From the NCBI GenBank assembly GCA_002317355.1, contig DCJC01000053.1, positions 8,401 through 49,473 of the forward strand: a stretch of DNA of 41,073 nucleotides, read 5' to 3'. Origin of the DNA: Prevotellaceae bacterium UBA1710. GTDB taxonomy: Bacteria > Bacteroidota > Bacteroidia > Bacteroidales > Bacteroidaceae. Under the pieces are notes generated by a model. The model made no database searches, had not been told where the DNA came from, and saw only the letters and a program-made list of their open reading frames with translations. A program made the position numbers and the translations under genes. Shown piece by piece: positions 23,769 to 32,738 of this stretch (its first letter is position 1; each line of letters opens with the position of its first letter).

Positions 23769-26126
23769 TTATTTCTTTTGGATGAGAACCTGCCAGTAAC
23801 CTTCTGAGTGCTGGGTCTCAGAGAGTACGGTGTGACCTTCAAGGCGCACAGAACCAGGCACATTCTCTATTGGCTTTCCATCGTCAAGGAGAATCTCAAG
23901 GATATCGCCTGACTGCAGAGAGGCAAGTTCGAGTTTGGTGCGAACAAAGTTCATCGGACAGAGAACGCCACGGAGATCCTTGCTTCGGGTGATGGCAGGG
24001 GTAGGCTCTGCTGAGGAGGCAGGGGGGATTTCAAGTGATGAATCACTTGAAACGGTGGCTAGATCAGCAGCGGCTTCAACAGAGGCTGGGGCTACCTCTT
24101 CTGCGGCTGGCTGTGCTACCTTCTTGAACTGAAGGGCATCATCCATACCTTCGTAGAGGGTGATGACGGCATCAGCGAGAGCATTGGCATTAGCGAGATC
24201 ATAAGTTGCATCTGCACCCTCAGCCTTTGCCTTGAGGATGAGTGAAGAATATGATTCTGCGATATAGCCTTCCTTGATGAAGTTCTCGATGAAGGCATCA
24301 AATACACCAGCAGCATCCTGTGGGTCGAGTCCACGAGTGACAAGGAGCATGCGTGATGCATGGAAGATAATGTCGTATATAGCTTTTGCATCACCAGCCT
24401 CAGCACGCTTACGGGCATCAGCAATCTCGTTCTGGTCAACAGTAATCATATCGAAGAGACCTGCAGAACACTCTGGCTTACCACGCTTGGTTACATTGAA
24501 AACATCATCACTTCCCCAATCGAAGTAGTAGTTCTTATCCTCGCTGAAGAGTGGTACATGACTATATTTCTCAATGAAGCTAATGGCTGCCTTACGACCG
24601 GCATTACTACGAAGCCACTTGCCGAAGTTGATTTCGAGACCGAGAGACTCTGCTGTTTCAGCCACCTCGGTAAACTTATGCACGAGGTCAACAACAAACT
24701 TTGGAGTATCGTAGGCTGCAATACTGCCAATGCTCTGAGCAAGCTGTGGAGCGATGGTGTAGTTGGCACCAATGTAGATCTGATATGCAGGATAAACATG
24801 ATCGGTGTGAAGAACCTTACCTACGAATCCGAGGTCAGCCCAGAGAGGTTGTCCACAGAGATTAGGACAACCCGTGATATTTATGCGTGCATCAGAGAGG
24901 AGATCAAGGTCGAAGCCGCTCTGCTCAAGTGCCTTATAGATAGCATCAGCAAGTCCCTTGGAAAGACAGATTCCGAGTCGGCAGGTGTCAGCACCAGTAC
25001 ATGACACGATGTTATTGAGCACAGCAAGCTTGCTGTAGGCAGGCGAATAAGCGTTGAGCAGTTTTTCGAAGTCAGCAAATGCAGCCTCAGGAATATTGCG
25101 GAAACGGATATTCTGCTTTGGTGTGAAGCGAATGGTATGCTCACCATGCTTGGCTGCAAACTCAAGGATATCCTTCAAGCGTTCAACCTGCTCATCATCG
25201 TTGAGCCAGATATTACCCCATGTGAAAGGCAGAACCGTGGTACGCGCATTCTTCACGTTTGAGAGGTAGGCATCTTCCTTAACATCGAGCTTGATACCTG
25301 TCTGCTTCGCCTTCTCAAAATACTGATCGATAAGACGGAATGTTTCTTCCTGACCAAGCTTATAGAATATAAAGCGGATGCGAGCCTTATACTTGTCCTT
25401 TCGGTTTCCGTTGGCATTGAAGAAATCCTTCATGCCCTTGATGAGAGCGTAAAGATCATCAACTGGCATAAACTCCTTATAGAGCCATCCAACAGTAGGC
25501 TTGCTGCCTGCGCCACCACCGATATATACCTTGAAACCACGCTTTCCATCCTTGATCTGAGCCACAAGTCCCACATCATTGATACCTGCATAGTCGATGA
25601 AGTTCTCATCAGAAGAGAAGGCGATTTTCATCTTTCGAGGCATAAGATATGAATCAGCTTCAGGCACAACTACGTCAGTAAGTGCCATAGCATAAGGAGT
25701 AGTATCAAAAACCTCGTTTTCGCTGATGCCAGAAAATTCGCTTACGAGAATGTTGCGAACGGTATTACCACCGCCACCCTTTGTTGCGAGGCCAACAGCC
25801 TGCAGTTCTTGGAGAACATTCTGAACATCAGGGAGTGCAAGATTCAAGATCTGAATCTCAGCACGGGTAGTGATATGAAGGAGGTTAGAACCATTGCGCT
25901 TAGCGATGTCAATAACGCTGATCAACTGCTTTGGAGTGATGAAACCACCAGTTGCACGTACACGAGCCATATAGACTTCATTCTTGCGCTGCTCATAGAC
26001 ACCCATAGGAACACGGAATGCCTTGAACTCTGTGGTTGACACCGTATTATTCTGGTAGCCGGTGGCTAATGCACCAAACTTACCTATATCTTGTGAAAGG
26101 GTATTCGGTAACTTATAATTCACCAT
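23769..26126 (-). CDS. Siroheme [4Fe-4S] nitrite/sulfite reductase fused to a C-terminal TusA domain
   Basis: The 785-residue protein has the two ferredoxin-like/NiR-SiR repeats (about 35-530). The siroheme/Fe-S cysteines lie in SCTGADTC (about 375 and 381) and GCPNLCG (about 419 and 423), the C-x5-C...C-x3-C pattern. A helical region (about 545-680) and an Ala/Pro/Ser-rich linker lead to a TusA-like domain. That domain has LRGVLCPMNFVR: the active-site Cys is present, but the usual CPxP is CPMN. In context it reduces sulfite to sulfide. The TusA module could hand sulfur to a carrier. It is the last gene of the cysD-cysN-cysH-trx operon. Confidence 0.92.
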   Translation of the reverse strand: MVNYKLPNTLSQDIGKFGALATGYQNNTVSTTEFKAFRVPMGVYEQRKNEVYMARVRATGGFITPKQLISVIDIAKRNGSNLLHITTRAEIQILNLALPDVQNVLQELQAVGLATKGGGGNTVRNILVSEFSGISENEVFDTTPYAMALTDVVVPEADSYLMPRKMKIAFSSDENFIDYAGINDVGLVAQIKDGKRGFKVYIGGGAGSKPTVGWLYKEFMPVDDLYALIKGMKDFFNANGNRKDKYKARIRFIFYKLGQEETFRLIDQYFEKAKQTGIKLDVKEDAYLSNVKNARTTVLPFTWGNIWLNDDEQVERLKDILEFAAKHGEHTIRFTPKQNIRFRNIPEAAFADFEKLLNAYSPAYSKLAVLNNIVSCTGADTCRLGICLSKGLADAIYKALEQSGFDLDLLSDARINITGCPNLCGQPLWADLGFVGKVLHTDHVYPAYQIYIGANYTIAPQLAQSIGSIAAYDTPKFVVDLVHKFTEVAETAESLGLEINFGKWLRSNAGRKAAISFIEKYSHVPLFSEDKNYYFDWGSDDVFNVTKRGKPECSAGLFDMITVDQNEIADARKRAEAGDAKAIYDIIFHASRMLLVTRGLDPQDAAGVFDAFIENFIKEGYIAESYSSLILKAKAEGADATYDLANANALADAVITLYEGMDDALQFKKVAQPAAEEVAPASVEAAADLATVSSDSSLEIPPASSAEPTPAITRSKDLRGVLCPMNFVRTKLELASLQSGDILEILLDDGKPIENVPGSVRLEGHTVLSETQHSEGYWQVLIQKK

Positions 26127-26172
26127 CTGATAATTTACTATTTGACAATTTACTATTTACTATTTCTTGCGC

Positions 26173-26487
26173 CTAGAGGTTCTTGTCAATAAGTTCGCGA
26201 ATCTTCGCTGCATTGACAGCACCAGTGAGGCGATCAACTGCCTCTCCGTTCTTAACAACAAGAATAGTTGGGATATTACGTACACCGAAGCGTTCGAGTA
26301 GTTCCTCGTTATTCTCGGCATTGTACTTACCAACAAACACCCTGCCTTCGTACTCTTCTGCTATCTGTGCCACGATAGGTGCAAGACGCTGACAAGGTCC
26401 ACACCATGTTGCCCAGAAATCAATGACTGTGAGGCGGTCTTGTGAGAAATACTCGCTATAATTATCGTCTGTAAATTTTATTTCCAT
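26173..26487 (-). CDS. Thioredoxin
   Basis: The 104-residue protein has the classic WCGPC active site in DFWATWCGPC and the cis-Pro region NIPTILVV. I use the ATG at 26487: the longer frame upstream is translated repeat DNA, the same sequence that precedes hemL. It lies between the APS reductase and sulfite reductase genes. It is the likely electron donor of CysH, because thioredoxin reduces APS reductase after each turnover. Confidence 0.93.
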   Translation of the reverse strand: MEIKFTDDNYSEYFSQDRLTVIDFWATWCGPCQRLAPIVAQIAEEYEGRVFVGKYNAENNEELLERFGVRNIPTILVVKNGEAVDRLTGAVNAAKIRELIDKNL

Positions 26488-26505
26488 AGAAAATACAACC
26501 CCCTC

Positions 26506-26732
26506 CCAATTGACACATACTCGGAGATACTCAATCTCCGACTTCCCCGAGGGGAGGAGCTGAAAAGTCACACTTTTTCGCGGACTTATCAATCAAGGGA
26601 GGATATTTTTAAATTATTAAAAGCCCCATACCCCCAAAGGGGGAACTCATGATACACTTCTCGCGTAGGGGCAAGATTGATTAATACTATCTAAAAGACT
26701 CCCTCCCTCGGGAGGGCTGGGGAGGGGTCTCA
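26506..26732. repeat. Double palindromic repeat, first copy of a long duplication
   Basis: The segment has the TGACACATACTC sub-element with stem CGGAGAT-ACTCA-ATCTCCG (26522-26540), then GTCACACTTTTTCGCGGACT. It closes with an element starting AGCCCCATACCCCCAAAGGG and ending AGGGCTGGGGAGGGGTCT. The same order recurs at 39733-39970 before hemL/hemA. It separates cysH from the thioredoxin gene without any promoter seen. Confidence 0.75.
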
Positions 26733-27440
26733 TCTTTTATGTAACCCACACTCCTTGTGCTCAGGGTCTTCCCACCACCAGCGACCAGCGCGGATATCCT
26801 CACCTGGTTCGATAGCACGGGTACATGGTTGGCAACCAATTGAAGGGAAACCCTGATCGTGCAGTTTGTTGTAAGGCACCTTGTGCGCTTTGACATATTC
26901 CCAAACCTGCTCTTCTGACCAATGTGCAAGTGGATTGACCTTGATGAGATTGTTATTGGCATCCCACTCTACAACCTGAACACCAGAGCGTGTCACAGCC
27001 TGAGAGGAACGCAGTCCGCAGATCCAAACATCAAGTGTAGAGAGTGCACGGCGAAGAGGTTCAAGCTTTCGACATTGACAACATGCCTTACGGAGTTCTA
27101 TGCTTTGGTAAAAAGCATTGACACCATGCTCTTTCACATATTTCTCTACACCAGTATGCTCTGGAGAGAAAACTTCAATGCTGATGTCGTATTTATCATT
27201 CGTACGATCAATGAGTTGATAGCACTCAGGAAAGAGTCGTCCAGTATCGATGGTAAAGATACGACCTTTCTTCTCGTTCTTCTTATTGATAGAGGCAATC
27301 ATAGCAGTAAGCACCTGGTCTTCAAGTCCGAGGCTTGATGCCAAGGCTATACGTTCACCATATAATGGAAGGAAATACTCAAGTACTTCTTCAGGTGAAG
27401 TATTGCTAAATCGCTCGTTGAGTTCTTGGATGTTGTTCAT
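26730..27440 (-). CDS. cysH: Adenylyl-sulfate (APS) reductase, thioredoxin-dependent, [4Fe-4S] type
   Basis: The 236-residue enzyme reduces APS to sulfite and AMP. It has the PAPS-reductase fold with ALASSLGLEDQVL and FTIDTGRLFPE. The Fe-S cluster cysteines C120-C121 (KACCQC) and C203-x-x-C206 (GCQPC) mark the APS-specific bacterial type, and C231 in ECGLH is the catalytic residue. No APS kinase is visible in the window, in agreement with direct APS use. The spacing to cysN (17 bp) places it in the same operon. Confidence 0.93.
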   Translation of the reverse strand: MNNIQELNERFSNTSPEEVLEYFLPLYGERIALASSLGLEDQVLTAMIASINKKNEKKGRIFTIDTGRLFPECYQLIDRTNDKYDISIEVFSPEHTGVEKYVKEHGVNAFYQSIELRKACCQCRKLEPLRRALSTLDVWICGLRSSQAVTRSGVQVVEWDANNNLIKVNPLAHWSEEQVWEYVKAHKVPYNKLHDQGFPSIGCQPCTRAIEPGEDIRAGRWWWEDPEHKECGLHKR

Positions 27441-27457
27441 AATATGTGGCCTCTTTT

Positions 27458-28753
27458 TTATCCTACAATCATTGCAGCGCCTACAGTCTCGTTTGTACCC
27501 TCTGCGATGAAGATGAGTGAACCAGTTGTACGATTATTCTTATAAAGGTCGTAAGCCAATGGTTTTGATACCTTCAGAGTCACCTTGGCAATATCATTCA
27601 TGTTGATGGTCTGATCATCATGGATATTCTCAAGAGTGTTGATGTTCACCTTATAGTCAACAGCCGTCACGAACCCTTGAAGTTCATCTGTAGTATGACG
27701 GATGATATATTTCTGTCGAAGCTGCAATGGACGATGATTCAACCAGCATACAAGAATCTCAACCTGCTGACCTACATTTGGCACTTCACTACTCTTCACG
27801 ATCTGTGAGCCACGACTTACGTCAACATCATCTGCAAGTGATATGCTAACGCTCTGTGGTGCCTGAGCCTCATCAATCTGATCAGTGCCTTCATCAATTC
27901 TGCTTACCACAGACTCTGTGTATGAAGGAAGAACAGTAACCTTATCACCAACCTTGATTGTACCACTCGCAATACGACCTGCGTATGCACGGTAGTCAGG
28001 CCATTCAGCAGTCTGAGGACGAACGACATACTGCACTGGGAAACGGAATGGCTGATTCTCAATACCCTGCTTCAATGGAACCTGCTCAAGAAGATGAAGG
28101 AGAGTCTCACCATCATACCAAGGAGTGTTCTCTGAAGGATTCACCACATTATCACCCTTGAGAGCAGAGATAGGAATGAAATAGACATGCTTGAGTCCGA
28201 GAAGTTCGGCAATCTTGGCATACTCGTCCTTAATCTTGTTATAGACATCCTCGGAGAAGTCCACGAGATCCATCTTGTTGATAGCCACAATGACGTAATC
28301 GATATTGAGGAGAGATGCGATGTATGAGTGACGCTTTGTCTGCTCAATGATACCATTACGGGCATCAACGAGGATGATGGCCGCATCTGCAGTAGAAGCA
28401 CCCGTCACCATGTTACGAGTATATTCGATATGTCCTGGAGTATCAGCGATAATGAACTTACGCTTAGGAGTTGCGAAATATCGGTAAGCCACATCAATGG
28501 TGATACCCTGCTCACGCTCAGCACGGAGTCCGTCGGTGAGAAGAGCGAGATTAACCTCAGCGTTGCCAAGACGCTCAGATGCAGCCTCTACAGCCTCAAG
28601 CTGATCTTCGAATATAGACTTTGAATCATAGAGAAGACGACCTATGAGAGTTGACTTTCCGTCATCCACGCTTCCTGCTGTTGTGAAACGAAGCAGTTCC
28701 ATGTTGAGGTAGCCATCGCCACCTTTATTTATATTTGTTGTATTGTTGCTCAT
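27458..28753 (-). CDS. cysN: Sulfate adenylyltransferase subunit 1 (GTPase)
   Basis: The 431-residue GTPase drives ATP sulfurylase. G1 is GSVDDGKST, followed by GITIDVAYRYF, G3 DTPGH and G4 NKMD, then two beta-barrel domains of the EF-Tu type. The protein ends there, so no CysC (APS kinase) domain is fused. I use the ATG at 28753, because upstream in-frame codons are repeat DNA. The ATG at 28702 (MELLRFTTAG) is an alternative that matches many homologues. It partners with CysD, encoded just upstream. Confidence 0.94.
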   Translation of the reverse strand: MSNNTTNINKGGDGYLNMELLRFTTAGSVDDGKSTLIGRLLYDSKSIFEDQLEAVEAASERLGNAEVNLALLTDGLRAEREQGITIDVAYRYFATPKRKFIIADTPGHIEYTRNMVTGASTADAAIILVDARNGIIEQTKRHSYIASLLNIDYVIVAINKMDLVDFSEDVYNKIKDEYAKIAELLGLKHVYFIPISALKGDNVVNPSENTPWYDGETLLHLLEQVPLKQGIENQPFRFPVQYVVRPQTAEWPDYRAYAGRIASGTIKVGDKVTVLPSYTESVVSRIDEGTDQIDEAQAPQSVSISLADDVDVSRGSQIVKSSEVPNVGQQVEILVCWLNHRPLQLRQKYIIRHTTDELQGFVTAVDYKVNINTLENIHDDQTINMNDIAKVTLKVSKPLAYDLYKNNRTTGSLIFIAEGTNETVGAAMIVG

Positions 28754-28764
28754 ATATTTTTGAC

Positions 28765-29056
28765 CCCCTCCCAGCCTCCCCGAGGGGAGGAGTAAATAAG
28801 TCACACTTTTTCACGGACTTATCAATCGTGGGAGTATTTTTTAAAATTATTATTTTTATCCCTTTTTGAGGACTCTTTTCGTTTTATCTTACTGACTTTC
28901 CTCTCCCCCGACACATACTCGGAGATACTCAATCTCCGACTTCACCGATGGGAGGAGCTAAATAAGTCACACCTTTTCGCGGACTTTTTTATCTGAGAGG
29001 TTTGTTGATTAATACTATATAAAAGACTCCCCCTTTGGGGGATGGGGGGCTGTCCT
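28765..29056. repeat. Tandem palindromic repeats between cysD and cysN
   Basis: Two copies of the CTCCCCGAGGGGAGGAG...GTCACACTTTTTC unit (28765-28860 and 28905-28990) stand head to tail. The second carries TGACACATACTC-type stem CGGAGAT-ACTCA-ATCTCCG (28920-28938). An arm ACTCCCCCTTTGGGGGATGG closes the segment, immediately before the cysD stop codon. No promoter or gene is seen in it. Confidence 0.7.
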
Positions 29057-29959
29057 TTAGAAATACCCTGCTTTCTTTCTGTCTTCCATTGCAGCCTCTG
29101 AGCGTTTATCGTCAGCACGACCGCCACGCTCCGTAACACGACTTGAAGCTATCTCATCAATGATATCCTCGATAGAGTTGGCAGCAGAAAGAGTGAGACC
29201 TGTACATGTGATGTCACCGATAGTGCGACAGCGAACTCGTTTTGTTACAACCTTCTCATCAGGTTTGAGTTGCATGAATGGATAGTGTGCAAGCCATACA
29301 CCATCGCGCTCAAACACCTCACGCTCATGTGTGTAGTAGAGAGAAGGAAGAGGGATATTCTCCTGAAGGATATACTGCCATACATCCATCTCAGTCCAGT
29401 TGGATATAGGGAACACACGGAAATGCTCACCAATATTCTTCTTTCCATTGAAGAGATTCCAGAGTTCAGGACGCTGGTTCTTTGGGTCCCACTGCCCGAA
29501 TTCATCTCTATGAGAGAAGAAACGCTCCTTTGCACGTGCCTTTTCCTCGTCTCGGCGTGCGCCACCGAGAGCAGCATCAAACTTATATTTCTCAAGAGTA
29601 TCGAGAAGAGTAACTGTCTGGAGTTTGTTGCGAGAAGCATTGTAGCCTTTCTCCTCAACCGCACGACCCTCGTCAATACTCTGCTGTACGCTACCTACGA
29701 TAAGCTTAACGCCAAGACGATTGACAAGTTCATCACGAAACTCAATAGTCTCAACAAAGTTATGCCCAGTATCTATATGCAAGAATGGGAATGGAATTGG
29801 CGCAGGGTAGAATGCCTTGTAGGCGAGGTGCGCCATAACGATAGAATCCTTACCACCTGAGAAAAGCAATACTGGTTTCTCAAACTGTGCAGCAATCTCA
29901 CGAATGACATAGATTGCCTCTGATTCAAGTTCTTTTAAATGTGTGATTTTTGTGCTCAT
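29057..29959 (-). CDS. cysD: Sulfate adenylyltransferase subunit 2
   Basis: The 300-residue ATP-pyrophosphatase-type subunit forms APS from ATP and sulfate. The PP-loop is SGGKDS in LLFSGGKDSIVM, followed by LHIDTGHNF. The C-terminus RGGRADDKRSEAAMEDRKKA is typical. The ATG at 29959 follows AGGAAAAAAT, a leader also found before pstB and the glycosyltransferase. It is the first gene of the cysD-cysN-cysH-trx-sir operon, with a promoter about 340 bp upstream. Confidence 0.96.
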   Translation of the reverse strand: MSTKITHLKELESEAIYVIREIAAQFEKPVLLFSGGKDSIVMAHLAYKAFYPAPIPFPFLHIDTGHNFVETIEFRDELVNRLGVKLIVGSVQQSIDEGRAVEEKGYNASRNKLQTVTLLDTLEKYKFDAALGGARRDEEKARAKERFFSHRDEFGQWDPKNQRPELWNLFNGKKNIGEHFRVFPISNWTEMDVWQYILQENIPLPSLYYTHEREVFERDGVWLAHYPFMQLKPDEKVVTKRVRCRTIGDITCTGLTLSAANSIEDIIDEIASSRVTERGGRADDKRSEAAMEDRKKAGYF

Positions 29960-29972
29960 ATATTTTTTCCTA

Positions 29973-30283
29973 TGGCCTCTCCCCCCGCCCTCTCCCGTAG
30001 AGAGGGAGCCGCTCACGCATAACGGGGAGTCTCGGCTAATTTTAAGTTGATAATTACTAATTGATGAATGTTATACCTTCTCCGCGCACCAGCTCCCTGA
30101 CACATACTCGAAGATACTCAATCTTCGACTTCCCCAAAGGGCGAGGAAGGAGTTAGTATTTCTCGGTAAAATGAAATTTCGGAGAATGCCAATGGATTGG
30201 GTATGATTAAACATTCTGATTAGAAAATTGTAACTTTCCCCTCGCCCCTCGGGAGAGGGTGCCTGAAAGGCGGGTGAGGGGCT
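29973..30283. repeat. Composite palindromic repeats in the cysD leader
   Basis: Starts GCCTCTCCCCCCGCCCTCTC, then carries the TGACACATACTC unit with stem CGAAGAT-ACTCA-ATCTTCG (30109-30127). From 30135 to 30283 it is an inverted copy, about 85 percent similar by eye, of the element at 32859-33039. All of it lies between the cysD promoter and its start codon, so it should be part of the 5' leader. Confidence 0.75.
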
Positions 30284-30301
30284 GTTCCTTTTTTCTGGGT
30301 G

Positions 30302-30371
30302 CAAAATTACTGCAATTTCGTGAGGTATGAAATACCACATGTGGGGTAATCATATCACTAATATTAGTGAT
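30302..30371 (-). promoter_or_regulatory. Promoter and 18-bp palindromic operator of the cysD operon
   Basis: Minus-strand -7 box TAATTTTG (30309-30302) and -33 TTTC (30332-30329), 19 bp apart. The -33 box is embedded in the palindrome GGTATGAAATACC. At 30354-30371 lies the perfect palindrome ATCACTAATATTAGTGAT, centred near -67 relative to the predicted transcription start, a typical activator position. It abuts the pstA stop codon. Confidence 0.82.
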
Positions 30372-31213
30372 TAGGCTATCCTATTCTTAGAGAAATATCG
30401 CATAAGCAGACGCCCTGAGAGACTGAGTATCAGCACGATAATGGTTAATACCACAGCAGCGGCGTATGCTCTGTTCTGAACCTCAATCTGTGGCACGGAT
30501 AACTGGAAAAACACAGAGAGAGGCAATGTTGCACACTTGTCATCGAGTGATTCAGGGATGAAATCGGTAAAACCAGCCGTGAACATCACACCTGCCGCAT
30601 CGCCCATTGCTCTACCGATGGATAGAAGCGTTGCCGTTGCAATAGCCGGAGCAATCTGTCTGACCACCACTCCGATGGTCTCTATCTTAGTTGCTCCAAG
30701 AGAATATGCAGCCTCCAGAAGATCCTTCGGGATTGTTCGTGCCACCTCATCCATACTCCTTATTAATATTGGAATGATGAGAAGAGACTCCACGATGATA
30801 CCTCCAAGCAGCGAAGCCTTGATACCCATTGCCACCATAATGGTGAAGGCGAAAGCGCCATAGACGATGCTCGGAATACCGAAAAGCACATCAAAGGCAA
30901 GTCGGGCGATATAGCCGAAGCGTGATGAACTCTTGAGATATACATTGAGATAGAACACCACTGGTATGCTGACGGCAAGTCCGATGATGGTGGCACCCGT
31001 AACGATATACAGCGAACCTACTATAGCATTCAGGAAACCACCTTCCTTACCGATATAGAAACCAGAGCCTGGTAGCGAGGATACCATGTCCCATGACAAG
31101 ACAGGCAGTCCCTTGCTGAATATGCTCCATAGCACGCTGACTACGAATCCTGCAACGATGATGAGTGAAAGCATCATAAGCAGACGGAATATTTTTTCTT
31201 CTATGAATTTCAT
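30371..31213 (-). CDS. pstA: PstA-like ABC transporter permease
   Basis: The 280-residue inner-membrane permease has about six helices and the ABC coupling loop EAAYSLGATKIETIGVVV. The family signature FGIPSIVYGAFAF is present. It lies 11 bp after pstC. Together they form the channel for the anion bound by the PstS-like protein. The family is annotated as phosphate transport. The sulfur context suggests another oxyanion. Confidence 0.92.
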   Translation of the reverse strand: MKFIEEKIFRLLMMLSLIIVAGFVVSVLWSIFSKGLPVLSWDMVSSLPGSGFYIGKEGGFLNAIVGSLYIVTGATIIGLAVSIPVVFYLNVYLKSSSRFGYIARLAFDVLFGIPSIVYGAFAFTIMVAMGIKASLLGGIIVESLLIIPILIRSMDEVARTIPKDLLEAAYSLGATKIETIGVVVRQIAPAIATATLLSIGRAMGDAAGVMFTAGFTDFIPESLDDKCATLPLSVFFQLSVPQIEVQNRAYAAAVVLTIIVLILSLSGRLLMRYFSKNRIA

Positions 31214-31224
31214 TTTTGTAGTCT

Positions 31225-32115
31225 TTAGATGGGTTTCAGGCTCTTCAGATACAATCTGGCACTGAGATTGAAGAAGAGAACCACGAAGAAGAGGATGAAT
31301 GCTGCAAACATGAGAGCCGACTCATAGAGAGGCAATGAAAGCATCTCACCATAGTTGTTTGCAATGAGTGCCGGAATTGGGTAGCAGGCATCAAGCAAAG
31401 ACCCAGGAATGACAGCAAGGTTTCCGCAGACCATGAGTACGGCAATCGTCTCTCCAAGCGCACGACTGATAGCAAGTACTGTTGAGGCAATGATACCGGG
31501 AAGACCAGCACGAAGCACCACATGCTTTGTGGTCTGCCAGCGTGTAGCACCAAGTGCGAGCGAAGCCTCACGCAGTTCACGACTCACATTATCGAATATC
31601 TCCATAAACAGACTCACCAGCAGCGGCAGCACCATCACACTCAGCACTATTGCACCAGAGAGAAGTGTGTAGCCAGATGTGGAGGTGCCAACAGAAGGGC
31701 CTACCCAGTCACTTATGAGAGGTACAACCACCAGAGTTCCCCATACGCCGAAGATGACCGATGGCAGACTTGCCAGAATGTCGAGCAGCGGGTAGATATA
31801 TTTTCTCACCACGCTCCTGCTGTATTCAGTGAGCATGATCGCCATCAGCAATGATATAGGCAGAGCTATGAGGATTGCAACGCCAGTGACATAGAACGTG
31901 CCAATGAGAAAGGCAAGGAAACCGAACTGATTCTTCATAGGTTTCCATTCAGAAACAGTGAGCAAATCCCATAGCGTATGTTCTGCGAGAATATCCGTTG
32001 ATTTCAGATACAGCCCTATAGCCATAGCCACCACAAGAATCAATGAGAGAATCGTGAAGACGACCATCACTCCCGATGCCGTCTTATCCTTTATAATTCT
32101 ATAGTTACCTACCAT
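31225..32115 (-). CDS. pstC: PstC-like ABC transporter permease
   Basis: The 296-residue permease has six or so helices. It carries the family region LASLPSVIFGVWGTLVVVPL and the coupling loop REASLALGATRWQTTKHVV. Its start overlaps the end of the glycosyltransferase gene by 7 bp, so translation is coupled to that gene. The promoter upstream of the glycosyltransferase therefore drives all three genes. Confidence 0.92.
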   Translation of the reverse strand: MVGNYRIIKDKTASGVMVVFTILSLILVVAMAIGLYLKSTDILAEHTLWDLLTVSEWKPMKNQFGFLAFLIGTFYVTGVAILIALPISLLMAIMLTEYSRSVVRKYIYPLLDILASLPSVIFGVWGTLVVVPLISDWVGPSVGTSTSGYTLLSGAIVLSVMVLPLLVSLFMEIFDNVSRELREASLALGATRWQTTKHVVLRAGLPGIIASTVLAISRALGETIAVLMVCGNLAVIPGSLLDACYPIPALIANNYGEMLSLPLYESALMFAAFILFFVVLFFNLSARLYLKSLKPI

Positions 32116-32717
32116 TTAAGCCACCTCCTCCATAATGATTTTTTCTCAACGCAGACCAAAGGCGCTTCCTGTTCACCGCTGATGAGAATCGAATGACTTG
32201 TGAAGCCGAAGTCGAGCGATAGCCATGACTCAGGCAGATGCGCCACCTTTCTGCTGAAAATGGAATTACCCGTAACGATAGCCACCTTTCCGTCAGCCAC
32301 CTGTTGAGGCGAGAGTCTGCAATCATTCAGATGCGTGTGAAACTTCTTCTTGCCATCACGAACAACGGCGAAGTTGGCAGCACCGCAAAGCGTGCCGAAT
32401 TTCTTCACGGCAAGATAGAGAGCCTGTATGGCATTCGACTCAAGATAGTCATTGCCATCAAGGAAGATCACCCATTCGCCCTTAGTCATCCCAAGACCGA
32501 TTTTTCTCGCTTCCCATGTAGAAACCCTCTCATCAAGGTGCACAAATCGCATTCGTCTGTCGAAAAGGTATGCACGCACCTGATACTCGCTTTCGTCAGT
32601 CGAGGCATTATCTATCACCACACACTCCCATTGCTGAGCCGTCTGTGGTATCAGTGACTGCAGACAGGATATTATGTTCCTCTCTGCATTATGAAATGTA
32701 ACAATTATACTTACCAT
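32109..32717 (-). CDS. Family 2 glycosyltransferase-like protein, first gene of the pstC-pstA unit
   Basis: The 202-residue GT-A protein starts MVSIIVTFHNAERNI and contains VIDNASTDES and the metal-binding DxD-type motif FLDGND. The start is set by AGGAAAAAAT just upstream and by a promoter that overlaps the longer candidate. It lacks the longer C-terminal acceptor region of many GT2 enzymes, so it is a compact form. Its acceptor is unknown. Finding it in an anion-transporter operon is unusual. Confidence 0.8.
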   Translation of the reverse strand: MVSIIVTFHNAERNIISCLQSLIPQTAQQWECVVIDNASTDESEYQVRAYLFDRRMRFVHLDERVSTWEARKIGLGMTKGEWVIFLDGNDYLESNAIQALYLAVKKFGTLCGAANFAVVRDGKKKFHTHLNDCRLSPQQVADGKVAIVTGNSIFSRKVAHLPESWLSLDFGFTSHSILISGEQEAPLVCVEKKSLWRRWLKW

Positions 32718-32738
32718 ATTTTTTCCTGTTTTTGAGTG

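Noticed and set aside
24360..25004. 214-codon plus-strand frame inside the sulfite reductase gene
   Set aside because: It is the antisense shadow of the conserved NiR/SiR domain and has no homology that I can recognise.
30324..30336. GGTATGAAATACC as a separate operator
   Set aside because: It is exact only in cysD and hemA promoters and coincides with the -33 box position in all of them. I treat it as part of the core promoter, though it might still matter.
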